Part shown: piece by piece, positions 51,571 through 60,500 of the stretch | Numbering within the stretch: position 1 is the stretch's first letter | Layout of the letters: each line of letters starts with the position of its first letter | From: CAVPHV01 sp963821095 | GTDB lineage: Bacteria > Actinomycetota > Acidimicrobiia > Spongiisociales > UBA5794 | DNA length: 64,000 nucleotides | Reading direction: 5' to 3' | NCBI GenBank assembly: GCA_963821095.1 | Contig: CAWGCJ010000004.1 | Coordinates: 124,001 to 188,000, forward strand | Translations under genes and position numbers: made by a program | Notes under the pieces: model-generated | What the model was told of the DNA's origin: nothing | Databases searched by the model: none | Seen by the model: only the letters and a program-made list of their open reading frames with translations

Positions 51571-52515
51571 ATGCGCAACCACATTGACCTCGACGATATC
51601 GATCGTAAGCTGGTCGGCGAGTTGATCGCCGACGGGAGAGCGTCGTACTCGGCGCTGGCCCCCAAGGTTGAGCTTTCCCAGGCGGCAGTCCGAGCTCGGG
51701 TGCGTCGGCTGCTGGATGACAACATCGTGGTCGTGTCGGCTCGCGTCGATCCACGTAGCGTGGGGCTCGGTGTGTTCGCCAACGTGTTTGCGACAGTTGC
51801 AGGCCCGACAAGAGACGCGGCCACCCGGGTTGCCGAGATCAAAGAGGCCGTTTTTGTCGCCTGCGTGACCGGGCGGGCTGGTCTGCTCCTCGAGATCCGG
51901 TGTGAGGACAATGCCCACCTGGTCGAGGTGATGGATCGGCTCCGAACCACTCCCGGGATTGCGGATTTCGACAATCTCACCGTGATCGAGTACCGCAAGG
52001 CCGGCACGTCGGGTATCGCTGCGGAGTTGTTGGGCGAGCCGATCGAGCCGCGAGTGCCCGAGCCGGCCCCAGCCGATCATCCGCTCGACGAGATCGACCT
52101 CAGGCTCATCAGGGAACTCATGGCCGACGGTCGGGTGACGTACGCGGACCTGTCTCCACGGGTCCGGCTGTCCCAGGCCGGAGTGCGAGCACGCGTTCAG
52201 CGGCTCCTCGACGAGAACATCGTCGTCATTCAGGCGACGTCAACGGCCGGTGCGCTCGGTTTGGCAGCGTTTGCCGCGGTACGCCTTTCCGTGCAGGGAC
52301 CCGTTGGGCCCATTGCCGACAAGCTGTACGCCATGCCGGAGTTCACCGTCGTTGCGATCACCAATGGGTCGTACGACATCGCCGGCGAGGTGTGGTGTCG
52401 GGACAACGCCCATCTGCTCGACACGCTCGACACGGTTCGATCGATCGAAGGGATTGGCGCTCTCGTCTCGAACACGTACCTGGAGATCGAGAAAGAGGAG
52501 TACCGGCTCGGCTGA
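51571..52515 (+). CDS. Double-length Lrp/AsnC-family regulator
   Basis: Protein of 314 residues, same two-unit layout as 37713-38675: HTH 1 in LIADGRASYSALAPKVELSQ, HTH 2 in LMADGRVTYADLSPRVRLSQ, each with a RAM domain. It is divergent from the DMT transporter. The 122-base gap holds the near-palindrome TGCG-T-AGATCT-CGCA (51501-51515), a possible operator. It probably regulates the transporter, itself or the adjacent island. Confidence 0.87.
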   Translation: MRNHIDLDDIDRKLVGELIADGRASYSALAPKVELSQAAVRARVRRLLDDNIVVVSARVDPRSVGLGVFANVFATVAGPTRDAATRVAEIKEAVFVACVTGRAGLLLEIRCEDNAHLVEVMDRLRTTPGIADFDNLTVIEYRKAGTSGIAAELLGEPIEPRVPEPAPADHPLDEIDLRLIRELMADGRVTYADLSPRVRLSQAGVRARVQRLLDENIVVIQATSTAGALGLAAFAAVRLSVQGPVGPIADKLYAMPEFTVVAITNGSYDIAGEVWCRDNAHLLDTLDTVRSIEGIGALVSNTYLEIEKEEYRLG

Positions 52516-52658
52516 GCCGTTCCTCCTCGGCCCCGCTAGGCCGCAGTCACTCGCCTATTGAGATTGTCGGAGAAATCCTCGAATCCTTGTCACCCAGTCA
52601 CCTTGCTCGTTCGTCTGTCAGTATTGAGAGGTTCGGAGGAGTAGAGGGAGAGGGAGAG

Positions 52659-53075
52659 ATGGACTGGTGGGTACTCGAGATCATTGTGGTCGTCATCTTG
52701 ATCACGATCGTGCTCGTGCTCGGACCGCTGATCAAGCGGTACGGCAAGGGGTACGCCGCCGACGTGTTCCGGGCCAACCCCCGGACGGGCAAGAGCTATC
52801 TCGTGCTGATGGACATCGCCTACTACCTGATCTTTGGCGCCTACGTGCTGTTCAGTGTCCAGTTCGACCGTGACGTCACGGGCGGATGGACCGAGCAGGT
52901 GAGCGCCCCGCAGCTCGAAGCTTCGGTGGTCAGGATCGGCGGAATGCTGCTGCTGATGGGCTTGCTGCATGGACTCAACGTGCTGAGCCTGCCGGTGATC
53001 GGACGTCTTTTCAGCCTCAACCGTCAGCTCGATGATTCGACCGACGGCGACCCAGGGCACCTCGAGGTTGCCTGA
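52659..53075 (+). CDS. Membrane protein of unknown function
   Basis: Protein of 138 residues with helices about 3-24, 50-68 and 85-108; a short loop PLIKRYGKGYAADVF and ANPRTGKSYLVLMD lies between them. It is clearly paralogous to the C-terminal part of the ECF-linked protein at 54269 (there GPAIRRFGRGFVSDLF and TNPETGTRLLGLLD). ATG 52659 follows a GA-rich leader with GGGAGAGGGAGAG. No known family recognised. Confidence 0.7.
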   Translation: MDWWVLEIIVVVILITIVLVLGPLIKRYGKGYAADVFRANPRTGKSYLVLMDIAYYLIFGAYVLFSVQFDRDVTGGWTEQVSAPQLEASVVRIGGMLLLMGLLHGLNVLSLPVIGRLFSLNRQLDDSTDGDPGHLEVA

Positions 53076-53147
53076 GGAGCCGGTCTTGCGAACCGCTCAC
53101 ACGGGGCCGGCCCGCTGCCGGCAGTATTCGAATCAAAGGAGTGGCCA

Positions 53148-53642
53148 ATGTTTGGTCGCAGAATTGGACAATTGATCGTGGTGGTCGCCCTCGTTGTTTC
53201 CGCCGCCGCTCCGGCCTCGGCCGGAACCGGGGTGCGGAAACACGCAGAGGTAACCAAGGGTGCGTTCGTGACGCTGTCCGGAGGTGCAGATCTGGGGTAT
53301 GAAGTCGAGGGCCGCGCCGTGATGGTGCGAGTGCCATGGCGCCACGGGCGTACGTTCGTGGCAGTTCACGTTCGTGGGCTGGATCAGACGACGGTGTATC
53401 CGGCGCACGTACACAACGCCCCGTGTTCCGCCGATCCCCCGGGTGGCGGTCACTATCAGCATGAGGTCGGCGGTGCGGCTGATGACGTGAACGAGATCTG
53501 GCCGGCGGTCACGACAAATGCAGCAGGCAGGGGCCACGGCTCGGCCACGCACGGGCATTGGGCCCGACCCGAAGCGCAGTCCATTGTCATTCACTATCCG
53601 GCGAACACTTCGATTCGCCTTGCCTGTGCCGATCTGAGCTAG
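53148..53642 (+). CDS. Secreted Cu/Zn-superoxide-dismutase-like protein
   Basis: Protein of 164 residues with Sec signal MFGRRIGQLIVVVALVVSAAAPASA. SodC-like landmarks: AHVHNAPC (paired His plus first Cys), GGGHYQHE (bridging His), SIVIHYP (fourth copper His position) and RLACADL (second Cys of the disulfide). The zinc loop and the electrostatic Arg region are poorly conserved, so it may bind copper without dismutase activity. AAAGGAG upstream; a small hairpin (53106-53122) precedes it. Confidence 0.65.
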   Translation: MFGRRIGQLIVVVALVVSAAAPASAGTGVRKHAEVTKGAFVTLSGGADLGYEVEGRAVMVRVPWRHGRTFVAVHVRGLDQTTVYPAHVHNAPCSADPPGGGHYQHEVGGAADDVNEIWPAVTTNAAGRGHGSATHGHWARPEAQSIVIHYPANTSIRLACADLS

Positions 53643-53654
53643 TGAGGCGAGCGG

Positions 53655-54272
53655 GTGCTGGCAACTGCGAGTGGAAGGGAGCGGCGACGGCGATTGTTCG
53701 TCGCCGCCCTCTTCGCTCTCGCTCGGGACGGCGCCACGGTTTCGGACGCAGCCCATTCCACGACACAGGACGGTGCTGATGCCGACGAACTCGTTGCCCG
53801 GCTCTTCCGTCAAGAGGCACCCTCGCTGGTGCGCATGGCGCGTCTTTTCACCGACGATCGCAACGCCGCTGAGGATCTGGTCCAGGAGGCCTTCATTCGG
53901 CTGCACCGTTCGGCCGGCCGGATCCGCGAACCCGACAAGGCGGCGCCCTACCTTCGCTCGATCGTCTTGAACCTGGCGCGGGATCACAACCGGCGCGGTC
54001 TGATGTCCCTGCGGCATCGCGAAGCACTGAAGACCGAGGTGGACGGCTCCTCGCTCGAGGACGTGATCGTTGCCAAGGGAGAGCATCAACAGGTGGTGGA
54101 AGCACTGCGCGAACTGGCACCCCGCCAGCGCGACTGTCTCGTGCTGCGCTTCTTCTACGACCTATCGGAGCGGGAGATCGCCGAGACGTTGGGCATTTCC
54201 CCAAACTCGGTGAAGACCCACTGTCGGCGGGGGATGGGGGCGCTCGGCGCCAGACTCGAGGAGCCGGCATGA
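53655..54272 (+). CDS. ECF-type RNA polymerase sigma factor
   Basis: Protein of 205 residues (about 165 without the extended N-terminus). Region 2: LVRMARLFTDDRNAAEDLVQEAFIRL with PYLRSIVLNLARDHNRR. Region 4: LAPRQRDCLVLRFFYDLS, EIAETLGISPNSVKTHCRRG. GTG 53655, or a later start near the DADELVARLF helix. It overlaps the downstream membrane protein by four bases, the usual layout of an ECF sigma factor with its membrane anti-sigma factor. Confidence 0.88.
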   Translation: MLATASGRERRRRLFVAALFALARDGATVSDAAHSTTQDGADADELVARLFRQEAPSLVRMARLFTDDRNAAEDLVQEAFIRLHRSAGRIREPDKAAPYLRSIVLNLARDHNRRGLMSLRHREALKTEVDGSSLEDVIVAKGEHQQVVEALRELAPRQRDCLVLRFFYDLSEREIAETLGISPNSVKTHCRRGMGALGARLEEPA

Positions 54273-54952
54273 CGACCGAACAGCGCCTCGCCGAAGCGCT
54301 CGCCGCCGCCAAGGACTACGAGGTGAGTCCTGACCTGTGGGGTCGCGTCATGTACTCCATTGAGGAACAGCGCGATCACAGACGTCGCCTGGTAGCGGCG
54401 GCGACCGCCATCATCGTGGTCGTGGCCGTGTCGGTCGCTGTCGTAGCCGCGACCGTTGAGCAACTCGGAAGCCGGACGAGGGTTGACTGGCGGGCGTTGG
54501 AGACGATCGAGTTCCTGGTGCTGGTGGTGCTCGTCGCGTCGCTGGGTCCGGCAATACGCCGCTTCGGGCGCGGGTTCGTATCAGATCTGTTCGTGACCAA
54601 TCCTGAGACCGGTACCAGGCTGCTGGGCCTACTCGACCTGGCGTACTTCCTGGTCTTCGCGGGCTATGTCTTGGTGACCTCTCGACTCGAAGAACCGATC
54701 GCCTACCTCGCGGTCGATATCGGAGATCAGCTCGAGGACGCGCTTTTCCGTGTCGCGGGCCTGTTGCTGGCCATGGGTGTGCTGCATGCGCTGACCTTGG
54801 CGGCGCTGCCGGTCGTGGCACTCGTGTTCAATTCGGCTCGGGCCGGAGCGAAGCTGCCTCGCTGGCTCGTCGTGATCCTGATGGTGGTCGGCGTTCTTCT
54901 CGCGATACAGGTGCCCGGCGCGATCCTGGCTGCCATCGGATCGACGGGCTGA
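54269..54952 (+). CDS. Putative membrane anti-sigma factor fused to a paralogous membrane domain
   Basis: Protein of 227 residues. Residues 1-40 are cytoplasmic (RLAEALAAAKDYEVSPDLW), as in anti-sigma N-termini but without a zinc HxxxCxxC motif. Helix about 42-62 follows. From about 75 onward it copies the protein at 52659 helix for helix, then adds one more helix (about 203-222). ATG overlaps the sigma gene (ATGA). I infer it holds the sigma factor at the membrane and senses through the shared domain. Confidence 0.65.
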   Translation: MTTEQRLAEALAAAKDYEVSPDLWGRVMYSIEEQRDHRRRLVAAATAIIVVVAVSVAVVAATVEQLGSRTRVDWRALETIEFLVLVVLVASLGPAIRRFGRGFVSDLFVTNPETGTRLLGLLDLAYFLVFAGYVLVTSRLEEPIAYLAVDIGDQLEDALFRVAGLLLAMGVLHALTLAALPVVALVFNSARAGAKLPRWLVVILMVVGVLLAIQVPGAILAAIGSTG

Positions 54953-54992
54953 CCCGCCCTCAGTCGCGGCCTGGTCTGTCACCCAAACGGGG

Positions 54993-55721
54993 TTGTCGAT
55001 CGTTCCTCGAACCCGCAGCGGCCAACGTGGAGATGTTCATTTTCATGGTGCGCTGGCGGGCTTGCTGACTGTCTGGTTGGACCAGCGGTTCGTGGCTTGG
55101 TGGCGGGGCGCCCGCTGGTTCACTCCGGTTGCCCTGGTTGTCCTCGTGCTTGGCGGACTGCTCGCTCCGACCTCATTCGCGAGCTTCTTGCCATCGGGCT
55201 TCTGTTTCTGCGATGTTCCGCCCCGTCCCGCCGGGGTGGCGCTACTCGTCGTGGCCGCGACCACTGCCGTCACCAGGGTCCTGCGCTGGCGGGGAATCGA
55301 GTATCCGATGGCGCTGCGAGTCGTCGGGTGGGGCGCAACCGTCGGCGCGGTGGTGTTCGGACTCGACCACCTCACGAACGAGATTGCTGCCATTGTCGAG
55401 AGTTGGTGGGCCGGCATCAAGTATCACGGGTCCGTAGCCGTCGCCTTTTCTGGAGTTTCGGGCGGGGCTTCATCCGGGTCGGTCGACGACGCCTTCTCCG
55501 AGTCGGTGGTGACAACCTGCAGGTTCACCGTCACCGGTGTGCTCAGCTCATCGGCCAAGTGCTCGGCGATGACGGTGGCGTCGGGCACAGTCCCCGGCGT
55601 GGCGAGGACCACCTCGACTTCGGCGATACCGTCGTCGACCTGGACGCCCACGTTGACGACTTCGGCGGCCGATCGGTCCTCTACGAAGGTCTCGACGGCC
55701 TCCTGGACTTCGGCCGTCTGA
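54993..55721 (+). CDS. Possible membrane protein, 3' part doubtful
   Basis: The first about 150 codons read as a membrane protein: FVAWWRGARWFTPVALVVLV, a loop with FCFCD, VALLVVAATTAVTRVL and VVGWGATVGAVVFGL. After 55424 it lies antisense to the well-supported DUF389 gene and becomes Ser/Thr-rich, so the true gene probably ends near there with a lost stop. TTG start without a clear ribosome site. Low confidence. Confidence 0.25.
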   Translation: MSIVPRTRSGQRGDVHFHGALAGLLTVWLDQRFVAWWRGARWFTPVALVVLVLGGLLAPTSFASFLPSGFCFCDVPPRPAGVALLVVAATTAVTRVLRWRGIEYPMALRVVGWGATVGAVVFGLDHLTNEIAAIVESWWAGIKYHGSVAVAFSGVSGGASSGSVDDAFSESVVTTCRFTVTGVLSSSAKCSAMTVASGTVPGVARTTSTSAIPSSTWTPTLTTSAADRSSTKVSTASWTSAV

Positions 55722-56596
55722 TCGCTCTGGGGCAGCACGGTTCCGCGGCCGAACTGCATGGGAAGGGCGACGATGATGACGGCAAACGCTGCCCAACGAA
55801 AGCCGTATGACACCGGAGCATCTCCACTGAACAGTCGGCGACCGGGGACGAGACCGGCTGCGACAAACGTGATGGCGGCGCTCACGATGATCCCTGCCAC
55901 GTTGGCCAGGAACAGATAGAACGCTCCGGCCGCCAGGCTCCACTCGGTGAGCTGGAGCGCCATGCCGACGACGATCAGCGGCGGCACCAGGGCGACGGCA
56001 ACAGCGACGCCGGTCAAGGCGTCGCTGGCGTTGGGTCTGACCTGTCCATAAGCCCCGGCGGCGCCTGCCGCCATGGCAATCCCGAGGTCTAGGAGGTTCG
56101 GCGAGGTGCGGGCCAGTAGTTCGGCGGGCAGCGGGTGAGGGTCGCCGGGAATCGCAAATGAGATTGCGACGGCGAGACCGATGGCGATGGCAACCCCCAT
56201 GGCGATGAGGGCGCCCTGGCGGAGGATGCGGAGCGGCCACCCCATCACCACTGCGGCAGCCACACCGAGAACCGGTCCGAGCAGGGGAGCCACGAGCATG
56301 GCTCCGATGACGACGGCGGTTGAGTCGGAGAGCACCCCGAGGGCAGCGATCGCGCCGGACAACGCAGTCAGGAGCGCAAAGCGGGCCAGGAACTGGCGGC
56401 TGCGGGGACCTTCGTGGAAGAGGCCGGCGATGATCCGGCTTCGGTCTTCAAATCCCAACGGGTCACGATCGTCGAGGCTGAGGCCGCTCCGATCAAGCGC
56501 GGACCACAGCGGCGTCAACACTCTGGCGGGGCCGAATGTGGTGCCTTCGTTTGATGGTGAAGCCGTCTGGGACGGCTCCGGGGGAGATTCGGTCAT
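55424..56596 (-). CDS. DUF389-family membrane protein
   Basis: Protein of 390 residues. Cytoplasmic N-terminus, then TALSGAIAALGVLSDSTAVVIGAMLVAPLLGP, the DUF389 (TIGR00341) hallmark, with seven to eight helices, followed by a soluble C-terminal domain (about 295-365) and an acidic Pro/Thr tail. Function unknown; often proposed as a small-solute channel. ATG 56596 rather than codons at 56830 that add a Pro/Arg-rich extension. Confidence 0.82.
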   Translation of the reverse strand: MTESPPEPSQTASPSNEGTTFGPARVLTPLWSALDRSGLSLDDRDPLGFEDRSRIIAGLFHEGPRSRQFLARFALLTALSGAIAALGVLSDSTAVVIGAMLVAPLLGPVLGVAAAVVMGWPLRILRQGALIAMGVAIAIGLAVAISFAIPGDPHPLPAELLARTSPNLLDLGIAMAAGAAGAYGQVRPNASDALTGVAVAVALVPPLIVVGMALQLTEWSLAAGAFYLFLANVAGIIVSAAITFVAAGLVPGRRLFSGDAPVSYGFRWAAFAVIIVALPMQFGRGTVLPQSDQTAEVQEAVETFVEDRSAAEVVNVGVQVDDGIAEVEVVLATPGTVPDATVIAEHLADELSTPVTVNLQVVTTDSEKASSTDPDEAPPETPEKATATDP

Positions 56597-56741
56597 GGGT
56601 CTCTGACTGACTCGGCGTCGGGTACAGCGCCCCCCGTGTCGAGTTGCGGCCGCCATGGTCAGGGCTTGCTGCCTAACGGAGGGATAAGCCGGTGGCAAGG
56701 AGTTGCCGTGTCGGCCGGCCGACAAGCGGCATACTGGGGCG

Positions 56742-57131
56742 ATGGAACACAACGTGCTCGGTGGCGAACTCGAGATGTGCAGCGACGACCCCGTGACCGG
56801 GTGGTTTCGCGATGGGGCATGTCGCACCAATGATGCCGATCACGGCAGCCATACGGTGTGCGCCGTCATGACCGCCGAGTTCCTCGATCATCAGCGCAGC
56901 ATCGGCAACGACCTGACGACTCCGATGCCGCAGTACCGGTTCCCCGGGCTGGTGCCGGGTGATCGTTGGTGTGTCACCGCACCCAATTGGTTGCGCGCTG
57001 CGAACGACGGAGTGGCGGCCCCGGTGGTGTTGGCATCGACACATGCGCGGGCGCTCGAAGTTGTGTCGCTCGGAGTACTCGAGGCGCATGCCGTCGACGT
57101 ACCAGCCGACCCCGGCTCGCTGGGGGAGTAG
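56742..57131 (+). CDS. DUF2237-family protein
   Basis: Small soluble protein of 129 residues with the complete family pattern: PVTGWFRDGACRTNDAD, GSHTVCAVMTAEFLDHQ, GNDLTTPMPQYRFPGL, GDRWCVTAPNW and VVLASTHARALEVV. Four conserved-looking Cys may bind metal. Function unknown. Divergent from DUF389. Confidence 0.85.
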   Translation: MEHNVLGGELEMCSDDPVTGWFRDGACRTNDADHGSHTVCAVMTAEFLDHQRSIGNDLTTPMPQYRFPGLVPGDRWCVTAPNWLRAANDGVAAPVVLASTHARALEVVSLGVLEAHAVDVPADPGSLGE

Positions 57132-57141
57132 GCGCCGCGCC

Positions 57142-57282
57142 CTAGCCCTTGAGTAAGCGGGTTATTGCTGCTGCCAGCGTTGCCACTATTCGACCCTGCC
57201 GCGGCGTTTTGTTGCGCTCGTCGACTCGGTTGAGCACGCGGTCCGCGGCGTCGCGGTTGGCAAAAAGGAAGCCGGCCTTCAT
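57142..57282 (-). CDS. Small hypothetical protein
   Basis: 46 residues, MKAGFLFANRDAADRVLNRV then a basic middle and hydrophobic IVATLAAAITRLLKG end. ATG 57282 has a G-rich CGAGGGGGG ribosome site about 13 bases upstream. Convergent with DUF2237. No family recognised; a longer frame from 57342 exists. The following 57283-57550 is a promoter-sized gap with nothing else visible. Confidence 0.45.
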   Translation of the reverse strand: MKAGFLFANRDAADRVLNRVDERNKTPRQGRIVATLAAAITRLLKG

Positions 57283-57550
57283 CGTGGAACCCCCCTCGGG
57301 TGTTGTTGCCCTACAGAGTCCTGACCCGGGGATCTGATACATCGACTCCCGATTGCCTGCCCGTCCTGTGTGACCTAGTCCTCTAGCTGTGGCCTGGATG
57401 AGAGTGGCAACATGCCCGGAGGGGGAATGAGGTCTTGGCGAATATCGCTGTTGTAGCGACGATGTCTGACGCGCGGCGGTTGCACTCTTCGGCAGTCCGC
57501 CATGCGCTTTCGCTCGGGCCCAGTCGCGTTTCTATCGGGAAGGTCCAGTC

Positions 57551-60500
57551 ATGTTGTCGCGCACGTCTCGAGCCCTAGCCGCCAGTTTTGCCTTTCTTCT
57601 CGTCATAGGGCTATTGACGACACCAAATCCCGCCTCAGCTGCCCCCTATGTGGGGGCGGATCTCGTTTTGGACGGGTCCGAGTTCAGCGCACTGTCCGGT
57701 TTCCACAATCCGCCGGACCCGGGCTGGAACGTCGATGGATCGGCGATCTGGACCAACACGTCCGACGAGTGGGCCGAGTACGAGGTCGAGCTCACCGCCG
57801 GTCTGTGGCAGGTCGGGATCGAAGCGATCAATGAGGGCGATCTGTCTCCTGACCCGTGGTGGTATCCGCAGTACGAACTCACCGTGTCGCTGAGCACCCT
57901 CAGCACTGAGAACCTCTATGTGCAGGCAAGTGACAACGAGGTTCATCACGGGTTCATGGAGTACTACGTCCCGGCGGACGGCACCTACACCGCCAGGTTC
58001 ACCTGGCTGAACGACCAGGCCGAGAATCCGCTGCCCGGCGGCGGATTTGAGTACGACGCCAACATCCGTATCGAGCGGGTCTTCCTCGACCAGGTCCACG
58101 ACATCGCTCCCGGCCAGTGGTTCACCAACCCGACCAACGGGCATGCCTACGCCCTCACCGAAGATTGGGCCACGTTCGAGGAGACCGAGGCTCAGGCCGT
58201 CTCGTGGGGTGGCCACCTCGTCACGATCAGCGATCAGGACGAGCAGGACTGGCTGTACGAGACGTTCGGATCCTGGGGCTGGCTCATCGGGCTCAATGAC
58301 ATCGACGTCGAGGGCACGTTCGTCTGGGCGTCAGGCGAGCCGGTCACGTACACCAATTGGTGTTTCGGCGAGCCCAACGACCACCTCGGTGAGGACGCAG
58401 TGTCGATGATCGGCAGCGCCCAATGCTGGAATGACGTGCCCGGCGGCGGCGCAGGGATCGTTGAGATGGGCGCGGCGCCAGCCGCAACAGTTGATGTGTC
58501 GTTGTCGAATGATTGGGTGTCTGGGGGCGGGTTCCTTCCCAACGGGTCCGCTGATGTGGATGTGAACGGTGCCGGGTCTTCGGTCGGGATCGATAGCGAG
58601 GGTCGTTTCTTTTTCAACCCTGGGCCTGATTTGGTGGCTGGTGACACGATCAGTGTCAGTGACGGTGTCGTCACCAAGATCCTCACTTTGGCTGATCTCA
58701 GCTTTGACTCGCTCGATCCTGATACCGATATCGGGTCGGGTACTGCTGCGGTGCCTGACGGCACCGAACTTGATGTCTCCACTGAGGGGCCCCATGTCAC
58801 CACGACGGTTACTGGTGGGGTCTGGAGTGTCGACTTCGCTACCGAAGCCGGTGTTGATGTGCTTGCTCGCTCTTTTGGGTCGGCCACGCTCTTCGACTCG
58901 GATGGGGACGGCACGGTGGCTGAGGGTGAGACGCCGCGTGTTGATGTGTCGTTGTCGAATGATTGGGTGTCTGGGGGCGGGTTCCTTCCCAACGGGTCTG
59001 CTGATGTGGATGTGAACGGTGCCGGGTCTTCGGTCGGGATCGATAGCGAGGGTCGTTTCTTTTTCAACCCTGGGCCTGATTTGGTGGCTGGTGACACGAT
59101 CAGTGTCAGTGACGGTGTCGTCACCAAGATCCTCACTTTGGCTGATCTCAGCTTTGACTCGCTCGATCCTGATACCGATATCGGGTCGGGTACTGCTGCG
59201 GTGCCTGACGGCACCGAACTTGATGTCTCCACTGAGGGGCCCCATGTCACCACGACGGTTACTGGTGGGGTCTGGAGTGTCGACTTCGCTACCGAAGCCG
59301 GTGTTGATGTGCTTGCTCGCTCTTTTGGGTCGGCCACGCTCTTCGACTCGGATGGGGACGGCACGGTGGCTGAGGGTGAGACGCCGCGTGTTGATGTGTC
59401 GTTGTCGAATGATTGGGTGTCTGGGGGCGGGTTCCTTCCCAACGGGTCTGCTGATGTGGATGTGAACGGTGCCGGGTCTTCGGTCGGGATCGATAGCGAG
59501 GGTCGTTTCTTTTTCAACCCTGGGCCTGATTTGGTGGCTGGTGACACGATCAGTGTCAGTGACGGTGTCGTCACCAAGATCCTCACTTTGGCTGATCTCA
59601 GCTTTGACTCGCTCGATCCTGATACCGATATCGGGTCGGGTACTGCTGCGGTGCCTGACGGCACCGAACTTGATGTCTCCACTGAGGGGCCCCATGTCAC
59701 CACGACGGTTACTGGTGGGGTCTGGAGTGTCGACTTCGCTACCGAAGCCGGTGTTGATGTGCTTGCTCGCTCTTTTGGGTCGGCCACGCTCTTCGACTCG
59801 GATGGGGACGGCACGGTGGCTGAGGGTGAGACGCCGCGTGTTGATGTGTCGTTGTCGAATGATTGGGTGTCTGGGGGCGGGTTCCTACCCAACGGGTCTG
59901 CTGATGTGGATGTGAACGGTGCCGGGTCTTCGGTCGGGATCGATAGCGAGGGTCGTTTCTTTTTCAACCCTGGGCCTGATTTGGTGGCTGGTGACACGAT
60001 CAGTGTCAGTGACGGTGTCGTCACCAAGATCCTCACTTTGGCTGATCTCAGCTTTGACTCGCTCGATCCTGATACCGATATCGGGTCGGGTACTGCTGCG
60101 GTGCCTGACGGCACCGAACTTGATGTCTCCACTGAGGGGCCCCATGTCACCACGACGGTGACTGGTGGGGTCTGGAGTGTCGACTTCGCCACCGAAGCCG
60201 GTGTTGATGTTGTTCCCGGTTCCTACGGATCCGTTGGACTCACCGACGAGGATGGCGATCAGACGATCGCCGAGGCTTCGGCCATCGCGCTACTCCATCC
60301 GACCTTCACGGTCTTCGTGAACGACGACTTCAGTACGACTGAGGACATCGTCGGCTTCGACTTCTTCCCCTCGAGCCACGTGACGATCACGATTGATCTC
60401 GGGGATGACGGATCGATCGACTACGAGGACACCGCAACGGTCGACGACGGCGGCGATGTCCGTTTCGACACTGGGATCCCTACCGTTCAAGAAGGTGACC

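Noticed and set aside
58234..60192. Antisense open frame of 652 codons across the lectin repeats
   Set aside because: It exists because the repeat unit happens to lack stops on the other strand and is multiplied four times; its composition is Ser/Thr/Pro-rich with no domain, and the sense strand encodes signal peptide, lectin and repeat domains.
58490..60210. Possibility of a CRISPR array
   Set aside because: The unit is 450 bp, contiguous without spacers and fully coding.
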